DNA of 64,000 bases from Bryopsis sp. KO-2023 (lineage: Eukaryota; Chlorophyta; Ulvophyceae; Bryopsidales; Bryopsidaceae). The DNA is taken from positions 2,976,001 to 3,040,000 of the forward strand of contig BSYQ01000008.1 in NCBI GenBank assembly GCA_030272585.1, given 5' to 3'. The notes beneath the pieces are model-generated. The model saw only the letters and a list, made by a program, of their open reading frames with translations, was not told the DNA's origin and ran no database searches. A program made the translations under genes and the position numbers. Shown piece by piece: positions 45,071 through 56,015 of this stretch (within the stretch, counting starts at the first letter, position 1; each line of letters starts with the position of its first letter).

Positions 45071-45702
45071 GAAAATAAAAAAAGAAGAAAGGGAAACAAG
45101 AAGGGACGAAGAAACAGACATAGATGAGGAGAAAATACATAAACTGAAAGAAAGGATGAGTTGGAATGTGGAGTGGAATATGGGTGTTGGATTTGAGAGG
45201 GGTTTATTGTGTTCGTATTGGGAAAGATGGGGGAAAAAAGTCAAAACATACATGTCTCAGCAGAAAATCTAAACATTAAAAAAAAAAGGGAAAGACAAAG
45301 AAAAAGAAAACACTGAGAGAAAGAGGAAAAAAAAGTTACTCGAATAGAAAGAGAAAAAAATACTGAAAAAAAAGAGGGATTAGTGGAAAAAAACAAAAAA
45401 AAACATAAGGAAAGAAAGAAAAACCATATATATATATATGAGGATAATCGAGGGAAATGTGGTAGGAAAAGGGAGAGGGGAGCTGCCTCAATTTCTGGAT
45501 GACAAGGGGTTGTGATAGGTGGTGGTGTTGGGGGCATTCAGACTGGGGAAAAAAAATGCACAGGACCTGCAAAATTTGTAATACAACTGCCGGCGGCTCT
45601 CCTTCAATCCAATCCCAAATCCCTAAGGTTGAGAGGGGGAAATCAGGACATGCATTAATGAGGAGATTTGAGGGGGTGAAAAAAACACTAAAAAAAGGGC
45701 TG

Positions 45703-45895
45703 GGTTGCAGTCTATTCATGGCCCCATTTTCAAGGACCATATTGGAAAAAAAAAAGGGAAAAAAGAGAAAAAAATATATGGAATTGCAGTCTTTTCAAGG
45801 GCATTGGTTTTTATTTAAAAAGGAAAAACTGAGACAAACATATTGAGTTGCAGTCTTTTCAGGGGCCCCGGTTTCAAGTACCAGTATTAAAAAAG
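45703..45895 (+). repeat. Three diverged tandem copies of a ~70-bp unit
   Basis: Copies start at about 45703, 45783 and 45847 with (G/A)(G/A)TTGCAGTCT(A/T)TTCA and continue with GG(G)C and a TTTCAAG(G/T)ACCA-like word, then A-rich filler. The third is closest to the first. It lies in the same repeat-dense tract as the GTAC arrays. Confidence 0.6.
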
Positions 45896-46327
45896 CGAGA
45901 AAAAAAGATATATATGCAAAATGTGAAACCTAGAATAAAGAGTTTTGTACGGGAAATGAGAAGGTGCTGTAAGGAAGAGGTTTCAATGCACAGTGGGTTG
46001 GATGTTGCAAAAGGGACTGGGAAGAGGTTGCAATTGACTGACTTGGACATTTTGTGATCGAAAAAAAATATTGTGGGGCTGACATCAAGACATTCTTCAT
46101 TTTTTATTCTTCATTTTTTATTCTTGTTTGAATTTTTTATTTTTTATTTTTTAATTTTTATTCTTCTATTCTTTATTTTTTTTCATTATATTTCTTGAGA
46201 AGAATGGGCAGTTGCGTGGTCAAGAATAAAAGATGAATTTTTATTTTGTTTTTTGTTTTTATAGAATAAAAGAGTTTCCTTCTTCAAGAAAAGGAAGCAG
46301 CCCTATTTTATTTCGGTTGGGTGACCT

Positions 46328-46376
46328 CAGTTGGGCCACTTCCGAGCTCTTGTAGAGCGAGGGGGTGGCCCAACTG
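46328..46376 (+). other. Strong hairpin, 12-bp perfect outer stem
   Basis: CAGTTGGGCCAC (46328-46339) is perfectly complementary to GTGGCCCAACTG (46365-46376). Inside lies a second stem, GCTCT-TGT-AGAGC, separated by small internal loops. The fold is 49 nt long. It stands alone in AT-rich DNA and belongs to no gene I can see. A structured non-coding RNA, a terminal inverted repeat remnant or a chance cruciform are all possible. Confidence 0.6.
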
Positions 46377-47595
46377 GGAATCATTAAAAAAAGAAGAAAG
46401 AAAAAGAAATGCACATTGTTGGCAGTGAAAGGGACATGTTTTCTTTTTTTGAAGTTCGAAACTCCTTGAAAGATTTTTGGGGTGAAAATGGAAAAAGTGA
46501 AATTTTGTTGTTATCAAACCTTTTTTAAAAGATTTCTGGCTTTTTAAAAAAAGAGTGGCTTGTGTTTGTTAGTTTTTTTTTTTCTTTCTTGAATTCTTTT
46601 TTCTGGCACTACTTGTTTAAATGTTGATGATATTTGCAGTCACATGAGTTTGGCATCAATTCTTGATGGACATTTCCATCCTGAACTCTTTGCATTTTTT
46701 TATTGTGTTTTTTTTTTTTAAATTGCACCGCACATCGATGCTGGAGAAGGATGAGGGAAAAGAAAAATAGAGTGAAGGAAAGGAAAGGGATTTTCTGGAC
46801 AGTTGTGATCCGAGTGGTTCCACAAAAAAGAGTAGAAAAAATATAGTATAAATATAGTCTGTTTTATATGTACTGTATAGTATTTAGAACTGATATATGT
46901 TGAAATATATTTACACCACTTTATGTACGAAAATAAATATATTTCAACTCTTGATACCAACCCAAATCATAACAGAGAGAGATATCTATTTATAGATTTT
47001 CCATGCAGGCAGCTGCATCGAGACAGCAGAGGCAGCCAATACTGCCTGCAGCTCTTTATTTTCTTTTTTCCAGCACCCAGGCAATGGATGTAAATTAAAT
47101 TAATTTAAATTCTGGGGTTAGTTGCTCAAGGATGTACTGGGCTTCTGTTGAACTGATGATACTTGTGCTGATTTACATTTTTAACCCCATTGAAATTAGC
47201 CAGTTATAGTTTTTCTGAGAAAAAGAGTCGACAGTCTATTCCTGTAAGAAAACGTTTTGTCAGAAAGTTACCCAAACAAAAGCCAAAAAGACTGCAGGAC
47301 GCAGTGGTGGTTTGTTGAACAAGATTTAAACAAATCGGTTTTTTCCTACACAAAATTAAAAACCAAGTGCACCCCGGTGCTTCCCTGGACCAAAAAAATA
47401 TTGAGAAATCCAACCAAACATTCATCAATAAAAATAAACATCCCAAAACAAACCCCCTCCAAACTTGAAACACACAAGCACATACACACACACACAAAAA
47501 AAAAACATGAAAAAGAAAGGAACTCCCAAAGCAAACAAAATCTTTGAAAAGCAATTTATCCATCCATCCATCCAGCCAGCCAGCCAGCCGTTCGT
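46377..47595. other. Gene-free AT-rich spacer
   Basis: Poly(T), poly(A) and TA-rich sequence without coding signal. A weak inverted pair CAGGCAG / CTGCCTG lies around 47007-47048. At the right end, 47560-47593 is a microsatellite of ATCC then AGCC units immediately downstream of the stop codon of the next leftward gene. Confidence 0.5.
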
Positions 47596-48613
47596 CTATG
47601 TCTCAATGATTTCTTGATCCAGAGCAAAATCCGCCAATCTTTCTCTCAGCTCCTCATCGGTTCCTTCAGTGCTCAGGCCAGCTTGGGCGACTCTTTCCCG
47701 AAGGTCAAATGAGTTGAGAGTGCCGTACTCCCAGACCAAAACATCCTTTGGCGTGCTCCTGTCAGTATCTGCCCGAAGGCTTTGAGGAGGATAGCAATTC
47801 TCGCAAGGCCCGGATTTCACAGGAGAACAGTTGCTGGTGCCTGTTTCAGTGCCTGAGTTTGGCTGATTACCAAAATCAAGAGGCAAACAATCAAGACTGT
47901 TTTAGAGATATCATACAACGAGGGGCTTTGGGTAAACTGCACTGCAAGAATTCCGGGCAACTATACCAGATGCCCTTTGTTTTGTTTTGTTTTGGTTTTT
48001 TTTTTTTGGGGGGGGGGGATTCTCAACTATGGAATAAGGGAATGCGCAGCACAATTGGCTCAGCACCATCCATAGTTCAATCTAGTTGGAAAGGCAGAAA
48101 TTGATACACAAGGTTGCCTCAGGGCAAACTGCCATAAAAAAAAAAAATTGTCATCAATCAATCAATGATTACTAAACATTAAACAAATGCCCTCAATGAT
48201 GCCAGAAACTGTGCTCCTCAGAGAGAGAATTTCTTTCCACCCAATTATGAAACGCCACGTAACGCACATTAAAAAAGACGATCGACAAGCGCTGGCCGCG
48301 ACGCGACATATTCCGACTTCTGCCCCCCTGACTAACTTCGCTTGCAAAAACTTGTTTCTTTTTGCCCTAGTTGAATCGTGTTTGGACCACCCAGCCATTT
48401 GGACAAACGCACCTTGCAGAAACAGATTCGTGGGAATCTGCACGAACTCTTGCCGCACGTTTTTGTCAAACACCCGGAACCAGCGGCACAGTGGTCGTTA
48501 TCGTAGCAAGCGCACAATCCCGACCCCAACAACCAGACGTCACATTTCTGCGCGAAAGTTGGCAAAGCCATCAGCAAGCATCCCAGCGCGAACGTCGTAA
48601 CTACGGCTCTCAT
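47596..48613 (-). CDS. Small secreted Cys-rich protein with SAP-like C-terminus
   Basis: Two exons: 48613-48413 (67 codons) and 47862-47596 (88 residues plus stop), phase 0, total 155 residues. It starts with a clear signal peptide (MRAVVTTFALGCLLMALPTFA) cleaved near residue 21, then a compact Cys-rich segment with nine Cys in about 45 residues (for example CACYDNDHC, CGKSSC, ICFC), then CSPVKSGPCENC. The C-terminal 50 residues are helical and charged: LNSFDLRERVAQAGL, then GTDEELRERLADFAL, which has the LxxR-L-GL-G-EELxxRL spacing of SAP-type helix-loop-helix motifs. No family is recognised. The junction uses donor AAG/GTGCGT and acceptor TTTTGGTAATCAG; another acceptor at about 47907 would be out of phase, so the model is plausible but not certain. 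Confidence 0.55.
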
Positions 48614-49362
48614 ATTGTCAGACCGAAACACAGAGCGGGGTGAGGGATCGGGCAAGACAGGAAGTGGTGGGGTTGTCTGCTGGTGAGCTTGACAATGTAT
48701 AGACAGGATCCACCACCACGGTGTGGGCTGGCTTAATAATAAATTGGTGCGTATCGATGACTCATAATATGAAGGAGGCTGCGCGATGGGACTGAGTGGA
48801 AGCTCACGCACAGCAAATGCTGTGTCAAGGCACATTGTTGGAATAACTTCACACATATCTGCGGCACCAGAGAGATATCTCTCCATAATATATATGCATG
48901 GGGCTCCATCATTGATCCAATTTCACATCTGGGGGCGTTTTCTGGTTTCTCCAGAAAAAAAAAAACCTGTAATGGGAATCTGAGTAGGTTGCTGTGACTG
49001 TCTGTTCATCTTTTGTTACACAAGTCCGTATTAATTTCCGTTTTTTTTTTTTTTGGGGGGGGGGTGTGTTTCAAGTCTCAATCACTGAGCTGTTCGTGAT
49101 TATCCAATGAGTATCACGATTGCTTTGGTTCCAGAGCTGATTTCTTGTTGGTGCTTTTGCTCTACATTGATAAGTGGTGAGGGATCAGATGCCCATTTCC
49201 TTCCACATTTCATCCTATCTTATTATTTTTCACTCATTCTACACACCGAAACTTGAAACTTCAGGCACCCTGATCCTTGATTCCCAACACCCCCATTCCC
49301 CCCCCAAAAAAAAACAAGCATCTGGATTCGAACCCTCGGAGCCAGTTTCTTCATTTTTTGGA
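48614..49362. other. Spacer, 5' of secreted protein and 3' of BBS5
   Basis: Contains the promoter of the leftward secreted-protein gene at its left side and the BBS5 3' UTR at its right. A T(14)G(10) block lies at 49041-49064 and a C(8)A(9) block at 49298-49314. A B-box-like TTCGAATCC word on the minus strand at about 49323 is not part of a foldable tRNA. Confidence 0.5.
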
Positions 49363-52074
49363 TCACACCACTTTCCAGCATTGAGCGATCGTCATGCCTT
49401 CCTTGAGGGATTCGATGGCCAACCCCAATTCGTTGCAAAAAACAGGAGGCCTGTCGCTCGATTTGGAATCCTCAGCAAAATAAGTGGCGAACAGATCGCC
49501 CTTGTCGTCTCCATCCACTATTTGGACATCATCCTCCCTGTCAAATCAGCATACTATTTTCTTCAATCATTTTTGATTGGGGGGGGGGGGGGGGTCAATG
49601 ATCGATGTCTGCATCTCTCTAAACTTGCATTGACCACCGAACAAATATGAAAACATGAGAACAGAAACTGGGCCTCTCGGTGAGTCTGCCATAGCGATTA
49701 GCGATCGAGCAATCTTTTCCTTCGTTTTTTACCAAAAAAAACTAAAAAATTTGACAAAAATAGCCCACTTGTGTATTTATACATCAATCTTTCCCTGCAG
49801 TTTTATTTTTTTATTTTAAACGAGTGCTGCAAAGGGTAGGGTGACAGCATGAAGGGAGTAATAAGAGTAAGAGTAGTAGTACTACTACTAGTAGTGTTTC
49901 GAGTGAAATGATGCAGACGACGATGAAAATTGTGTGAAATTCCACTCACATGGTCTCAGAATTGAACATAGACTCCGTGCCGGCAGCATCGGGGGCGAAA
50001 TCCACCCCAAAAATGGGGTTCTGCGAATAGACCTTCCACAGCGATTGGATCTCTTTGTGGACTCCCTCCATGTGTTCTTTTGGGTCGATCCGGAAACCCA
50101 GAATGTAGCCCCCACTCTCTGCTGTCGTTTCGATCACCAAGGCCATACCAAATTTCGATTCTCTGATGCGGGTTCCCTTGATCTGTTTTGTTTTTTACAA
50201 AAAAAGAAAAAAAGGTGGAAGAGTGCAAAAAAGAAAACAGAAAATAGCCCTCACTGAATTTGAAAAAATCGAATTGGTTGTTGGCTTGTTTTTTTGCTGA
50301 TTTAATCTGTTGTGTCAGCTGTGTTACGATTGGATGCCAGTTTTATTCTTGACCGTCTGAATTTTTTTTTTAACCATTTTAAAGGACGCGTCTTAGACAT
50401 ACCTAAACCCGTATTTACAATATATTCAAACTTTAACCCTTTTTTTGGCTTGAAAAATCCAAGATTAAGTTTTTGAGGACTCAATGCCTTTTTCAATGCC
50501 CTTACGAAAAGGGGGGCCAAAAACACCATATAATTTCCACCTCTTTCTGGTCTGTCTGTGAAGGGTTTTTAAGATTTTACTTTACTTAGTTTTACTTTGA
50601 TTTTCCCACCCGCATGTATGGAATGCTGATGTTGAAATTTTCTGCGAGGTTTGCATGCCAAACCACTCTGACATTCGTCAAAATGAAGGTTCCTAGATTT
50701 CCTTGATCACTGGACAGATTCCAGACCCCATTGACTTTGTGGTAGACCTCCTCCTTGGGCAAAAGTATCAACTCAGAATCCTCCAACAGAGCGGCTGCCA
50801 TAAATATAACATGAAAAAAAAACACGAACAAAACAAAGAAACGTTGATGCCGATGGTGGTGGAAATTTGCATGCTTCGGATTTCAGGATTTTTTTCCTTT
50901 TCGTTTTTCTTTTTCTTTGCACAATTGTTCGGCTAGATTCCTGTTTTGACTGTTTAGTTTTTCACCACACAAATTTTCACCCTTCAATTCAGTTTTCTGT
51001 CTTCTTTTTCTTTCTTTTTTCTTTTTGTGATTGTTTATCACCTCTAAGTTTAAGATCTCTGTACAGTTTGGACGATCCATAGGCGGCATGGATTGCTTGC
51101 AAGCTGGAATAGAGTCTCGGAAAATCGCTCTGGATGCTTGAGAAAATGAACTCGAATCGAGACCCATTGAATCTGGTCAAAATGTATATCGACTGAGATG
51201 CACCTGCACATGAAAAAGATTCAAAATAGATATTTCATTAAAGAAAAAAGAATGAGAAGTTCGTTGTTTAACTGATCAACAAAGGAAATCACACATGTTT
51301 CAGGCACCCCTCATAGACAAAATTGAAAGGTAGAAACGCAGCAGATCTGTAATAGAGATGGTAATTTCCACATGAATGGAGCGATTGGCTGGTTAATCCA
51401 TCATGAAGCACTGCAACAAACACCGGTTGACAGCAGGATTACCTCTCAATCTTGACACGCAGCTTCGGATACTGACGTCTGAAACACAGCTGTAACCGAT
51501 CGACATGCTTGTTCTTTTGCTCCTCTCAGATATCCACAACATTCTGAGGTTGGTAAGGATCATTTCACCCCTCTCCTCGTTGTTGGCTTTTGTATCTTCC
51601 ACCCCAATCTGCATGTGCATGTACATGCACGATGCACCTCCCGATTTATTAGTCATTCTTTCTGCCAGAATTGTTCTTGTGAAGCACCATAATTATCCAA
51701 CACAACTTCTTTGAAAAGATATGATTGATAAATATCCACACCCCAATCAAATGTAACACTGAACAACACAAAAGGCCTCGATTCGTCAGTAGTAAAAGAA
51801 AAAATGACCCCCCCCCAAAAAAAAACAGGGCTTATCTCACTGATTGGACAGGCTAATGAGACTGTCATCCTATCAAAAAAATGAGATCACCCTTGATTTT
51901 GTAGACGGATTTATTTACCAGTCTTCCGATGACGAATTCTCCTTTTCGACAATCGAGATCTCTGGCATTCAAATCGAATCTAATTTCGCGATCTTGCCAG
52001 ATCAACGGTGCATCTATGCTCGTTTTGCCAAAGAGACTGGCCAGTCGATTCCCCAATCCTCCAGGCTGACTCAT
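49363..52074 (-). CDS. BBS5, BBSome subunit
   Basis: Six minus-strand exons: 52074-51919, 51608-51443, 51203-51042, 50794-50610, 50182-49950, 49537-49363; 358 residues (human about 341). All junctions are GT-AG and reconstruct family motifs: [13 protein letters not shown] near the N-terminus, ILTNLRMLW (first PH-like/DM16 unit), SRFEFIF, the second unit with [20 protein letters not shown], then [19 protein letters not shown], and the C-terminus [19 protein letters not shown]. Family knowledge: BBS5 has two PH-like domains that bind phosphoinositides and is part of the BBSome, which moves membrane proteins in and out of cilia with IFT. Its presence implies the organism makes cilia or flagella. 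Intron 1 carries a C(9)A(9) block at 51808-51825. Confidence 0.95.
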
Positions 52075-53617
52075 ACTTCTATGACCTCACTTTTCCGCTC
52101 TTCTCTTTTATAAAATCTTCTTTATAAAAAGTATTGCTGTTGATCCCCCCTTGGAAGATTCTCTGGTTTCTGCTCTATGTTTTGCTGCTTCTTTTCAGGT
52201 TTGAATTTACTTTTTTGAAAAATCGGTGATCAGTTCAGGACCTGAAAATTGCAAAAAAAAGGAGTTGGTCAAGGAGGAAAACATTGGGTTTTTTGTTATC
52301 GAATTTGTGAAATCTCATGCGAAGAATCGCATATCGACAAGAAAATCGCCTCTCACTACAGAGGCAGAATTTTTTTTAACAACAAACACCATGGTTTTTA
52401 CATCAATGCTCCTTTTACTTGTCATCCTAAATATCCCATCAATTTCTACGATATTTTTTCTCGATGTCTGAACGAGAGGGGACAAAAGCGTCGCGATTCG
52501 ACGTCTTTCGGTCAAGACTTTACTTCGAATATGTCGGTGAGCGTGGATCGACGACGCCAGCCCTTTCCAACTTCGTTTGATTCACAGCAATTCGACGGCC
52601 TATCTTGGGAGGATGAAACTACCGCTCGAATTCCAACAGTATTGATACGAATCAATACAAACGAATCAAGTGGCGTTATGAAGTAACTGTAACTTCTGTG
52701 TGTGTGAGATTTTCTTGATCAGTTCATGGAATGATTGGACATGCTGGTGTAGCTCACACAAAAAGCTATTGATTGAAGGTTCAAATGCAAAGGGACAATT
52801 CTCAACAGCAAATCTCCATTTCCCTCCAAGCAATTCTCACAGCAACATCTGTCGAATGGGGCTTTTTTTTCCCCCTCTTTCAAACCCATCCCCCTTTTCA
52901 AAAAAAAAAACAGCAAAACATTTATGTATCGAAAAAAAACGTCTACATCATCGTGCCCTCATATGCCGAACAAAATCACAAATTTGTCGACCCAATTGGA
53001 GAGCGTATTTTTTTCTTTTTTTAACCCCCCTCCCCCTTTACACTAATCCGAATGAAAGAAACACTTATATATATGTTGAAACTATCAAGGAGGCGTTGGC
53101 CAGACTTTTGACAGGTGCTTCTGGCAACCTTTTTTCCTGATCAGGATCAGGATCAGGTTGATCAGGATTTGCCAGAGCACATGTGTCGATTGGGAGGCTC
53201 CTGCGAATCCGAAGAGTCACTGTAAAAAAAGAAAGAAAAGAAATAGGTTGAGCGGTTTGAGAGTTCCACAATTCCAGACAAATGCTGTCTCGAAAAATAT
53301 TTTCGAGCTGAATTTCGAAGCAAGCATGGGCTTCCCTCTTGTTTGACACTGAGCACAACGAAGGTAGCCAATAAAAACAACAACAACAACAAAACAGTCT
53401 TGAAGATGGGGAGGAGCATCATCAAAATTAATTCAACAGTTTCAACATGCAACAGTTTCGTGATCGTCAAAAGCTGCAGGGAACGAAAAGAACCCTCCAA
53501 AATCCCTAGAAATGTTTTAAATAAAAGTTTTATCACAAGTTGTTATCTCACGGTATGTTTCTTTCAGGATGTTCTGTCCTGTGGAAGAAATTGCTAATTA
53601 AATTATTCATGATTCAT
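52075..53617. other. BBS5 upstream region with unassigned open frames
   Basis: Two frames stand out but neither is recognised: plus 52249-52686 (145 codons, ending with an Arg/Ser/Asp-rich tail) and minus 53162-53536 (124 codons with a long hydrophobic stretch, LILMMLLPIFKTVLLLLLF). A TTTTTTTACAG acceptor at about 53222 on the minus strand precedes a block whose other frame has PDQPDPDPDQ encoded by a GATCAG microsatellite (53138-53168). These may be exons of a small leftward gene. The BBS5 promoter should lie at the left end. Confidence 0.35.
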
Positions 53618-55510
53618 TTATTTTGAAGAAATAAAACACATTCTGGCTTTCAAAATTTGGTCCGACCTGGATCGTCTCGAGCGCTTGTGTTTCCGAGAAT
53701 GCTGCAAAATCAAACCAACAAAATTGAAAAAATTAGTTCGTGAACACCATAATCGCAACATCATTTGTATGCATGGAAATTAATTGAAAAAACAAACAAA
53801 CAATAAAGGCAATGAGCAAGCACAATTGGGTTTTCACTTTCCCGATGCATTATCACCACCGTTATCCTGGCAGCAACAACCCCCAATATCCTCTCTGTTT
53901 TCTTTTTTTATTATTATTGAAACATTTTTTTTTAATAACAAGAAACACATTTTTTTTAATTATTCAAATAATTCTTTTAATACTAAGAAAACACATTTTT
54001 TTCTTATCCAGACTCCTTACTCCACGATGCCCCCTAAAAATCAACCTCCTAAATCCCCCCCCTCCCCCCTCACTTTTCTTTTCGAATGATGCTCCTGAGC
54101 TTCCGAACCGCTGGAGCTGAAATCCTCCGACTCCGCGCTGTCATGCCGTTTTCTTTTGCTCTTTTTGCTGCGTTTGGGTTTCAACCGCCTATCCTTTTTG
54201 TCTTTTTTGTGTTTGGATTTTTTGGAGCCGCCGCCCTTCTCGGGAGCTGGAGACCTCGCCTTTTTCGATCAACGAAAGACGGGGTGCAAGCGTAAACATG
54301 TAGCAAAACACACGGCATATCAGCAACTCTCGTTTCATCATGGGGTCCATTTTTGTTCTTGGCTTATGAACAAAATAAAATAAAAATCATGAGCATGAGC
54401 ATGACGAGTTTTTCTTGAAGAAAGAATTTCACTAAGTTTTTGTTTCCAAGGTGCTAGGCACTTTGACAAGGGATACCTACTTGATTTACTCTATCTTAGA
54501 TGCAACTGTAAAAAGTTCTCTAGAACTGACTTTATTGAGCTGGATTTTTACTAAGGGCTGCGATAAATCACCTAGATGTGGACGGCCTTCGTTGGGCAAG
54601 TTTGCCTTATATAAATTGAACATTTATTCATATATGTTTATACATGTAAATATATTTGTTTGTCAAGGCACACAGTGGGTGCTTACTTGCATGGCAGCCG
54701 CCTCTAGTTTGTTTCCCCACTCCTCCCTCCGTGACTTTCTTTCTAGTTTTCTTTGGACCTGAACAGAAAAAGTGAAGCACAATAATACTAAGAAACGAAG
54801 CACAAATTTCACAAGCATCTGTACGCTTATTTTTCTCTCTCTCTTCATTGCATTTGTTCCCTTTTGCTCAAGTAAAGTAAAGTAAAATGTACAGTCCACC
54901 ATCATCTCATGTAATTTTTAGTTTTTTTTGCTCTTTTTTTTTTAATCAGAAAAAAAGAATCGGGTATATCATATTCATGTATTTTTATTTCTTTTTTTTT
55001 TGGGGGGGGGGTAATTTGAAATTGAACATAAGAAAACATAGTAGTGCATGCACTGATAAAACTTTAATTTTAAATAACAATTTCGACACATATTTTTTTA
55101 AGTACACAAGGTTGCTTCCCCCCCCCCCCCCTTCCCAAATAAAAAAACAAGAACCCACCCTTCCAGCAATTTCACTTGCAAACTCTTTTCTCGTGTCAGC
55201 AGAAATCTATGGAGCACAGAAAAAAAATTCTCTCTTCAATTCAACCAAAATAGAAAACAGATTCATCGATGGTACAAGCACTTTCTTTTTTCAATTTATT
55301 TTACTTTGCACTTTGCTCCTCCAGTGTTCAAATTTTTCATGCAGACAAAATTAGGGTTTTTTTGAGAAGAAACTGAACTACAGTCAAAAAAAGGGGATTT
55401 CTTTTTTTCTCTCTCCTGCTTTTCGATCGCTGTTTGTGTTGTTTTCTTGTTTTCGTTGCTTTCGCTCGCCTCACCTCGCTCAAGTCAGGTTTTTCTGCTC
55501 CGTGGGACAT
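53618..55510 (-). CDS. Small Lys/Arg/Ser-rich nuclear-type protein
   Basis: Five exons: 55510-55475, 55206-55159, 54758-54687, 54259-54074, 53701-53618, all phase 0, giving 141 residues. The N-terminal 52 residues are helical (DTRKEFASEIAGR, then VQRKLERKSRREEWGNKLEAA). From there the protein is almost wholly basic and Ser-rich: KKSKHKKDKKDRR, KRSKKSKRKRHD, an acidic patch SAESEDFSSSGSEAQE, and a final SRKHKRSRRSRS. Composition fits a nuclear protein of the spliceosome-associated or chromatin type with several nuclear localisation signals; no specific family is recognised. Four intron phases of 0 and good splice consensus support the model. The first exon encodes only 12 residues, so an alternative upstream start cannot be excluded. 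Intron 3 hosts a dispersed repeat at 54443-54630. Confidence 0.65.
54443..54630 (+). repeat. Dispersed repeat family, copy A
   Basis: This copy is matched in inverted orientation at 63784-63985. Shared exact blocks include CCAAGGTGCTAGGCACTTT, TAGATGCAACTGT, GTGGACGGCCTT and GGGCAAGTTTGC in the same order. The right end is AT-rich (AACATTTATTCATATATG). It sits within an intron. An old SINE or LINE 3' end is the likeliest identity. Confidence 0.8.
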
Positions 55511-56015
55511 ATCGGAAATAAAAAAAAGCACCGAGACACTTTAACGTGAGGGTTTTTTTTTCCCTTTCTTTCTTCTTCTCAATCCCCCCTTCACTTGCTC
55601 CCTTCTCCACTGTCCGTTAAAAAAAAAAAAAAAAACTCTTCCTCGGGAAAACACAGGTCGACGAACTCCGCAGAACTGGGCAAAAAAAAACTAGACTCTT
55701 TCGTTTCGTGAAATGTGGCTCTCCAATAGCATCGCTCTTCTCCTTTCTTTCCCCACGTTTAACCTGAGGGGACAAATCTCTGGCTTTCCCAACCTATTCT
55801 GTGTTTTTTTTCGTTTCGGGGTGGAAAAAAATCCGCCCTTCGTCGATCATGCCAGACGAAACAGACAAGTTTTTGTCGAGCCAAAGTAAAGCCAACATCG
55901 TTCTTGATTAGGGCTGTGTTCATTCATAACGATTCGAATCCATCGTTATAAAATCCACCCAGCGCAGATTTTGCGCTTGTAGTTGCTCCACTCTTGTTCG
56001 ACAACCTGGCTAAAA
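55511..56015. promoter_or_regulatory. Divergent promoter region, basic protein / carboxypeptidase 1
   Basis: These 505 bases lie between two divergent starts. The sequence contains A and T runs and a somewhat GC-richer right half. No TATA box or known element stands out. Confidence 0.45.

Noticed and set aside
44663-45127. 154-codon plus-strand ORF through GTAC array 2
   Set aside because: All three plus frames are open across the array because the repeat unit has no stop; the encoded Ile/Val/Cys/His repeat looks like translated minisatellite.
49321-49345. B-box-like GGTTCGAATCC on the minus strand suggesting a tRNA
   Set aside because: The flanking bases do not form a T-stem or acceptor stem and no A-box lies at the right distance; the word falls just after the BBS5 stop codon.
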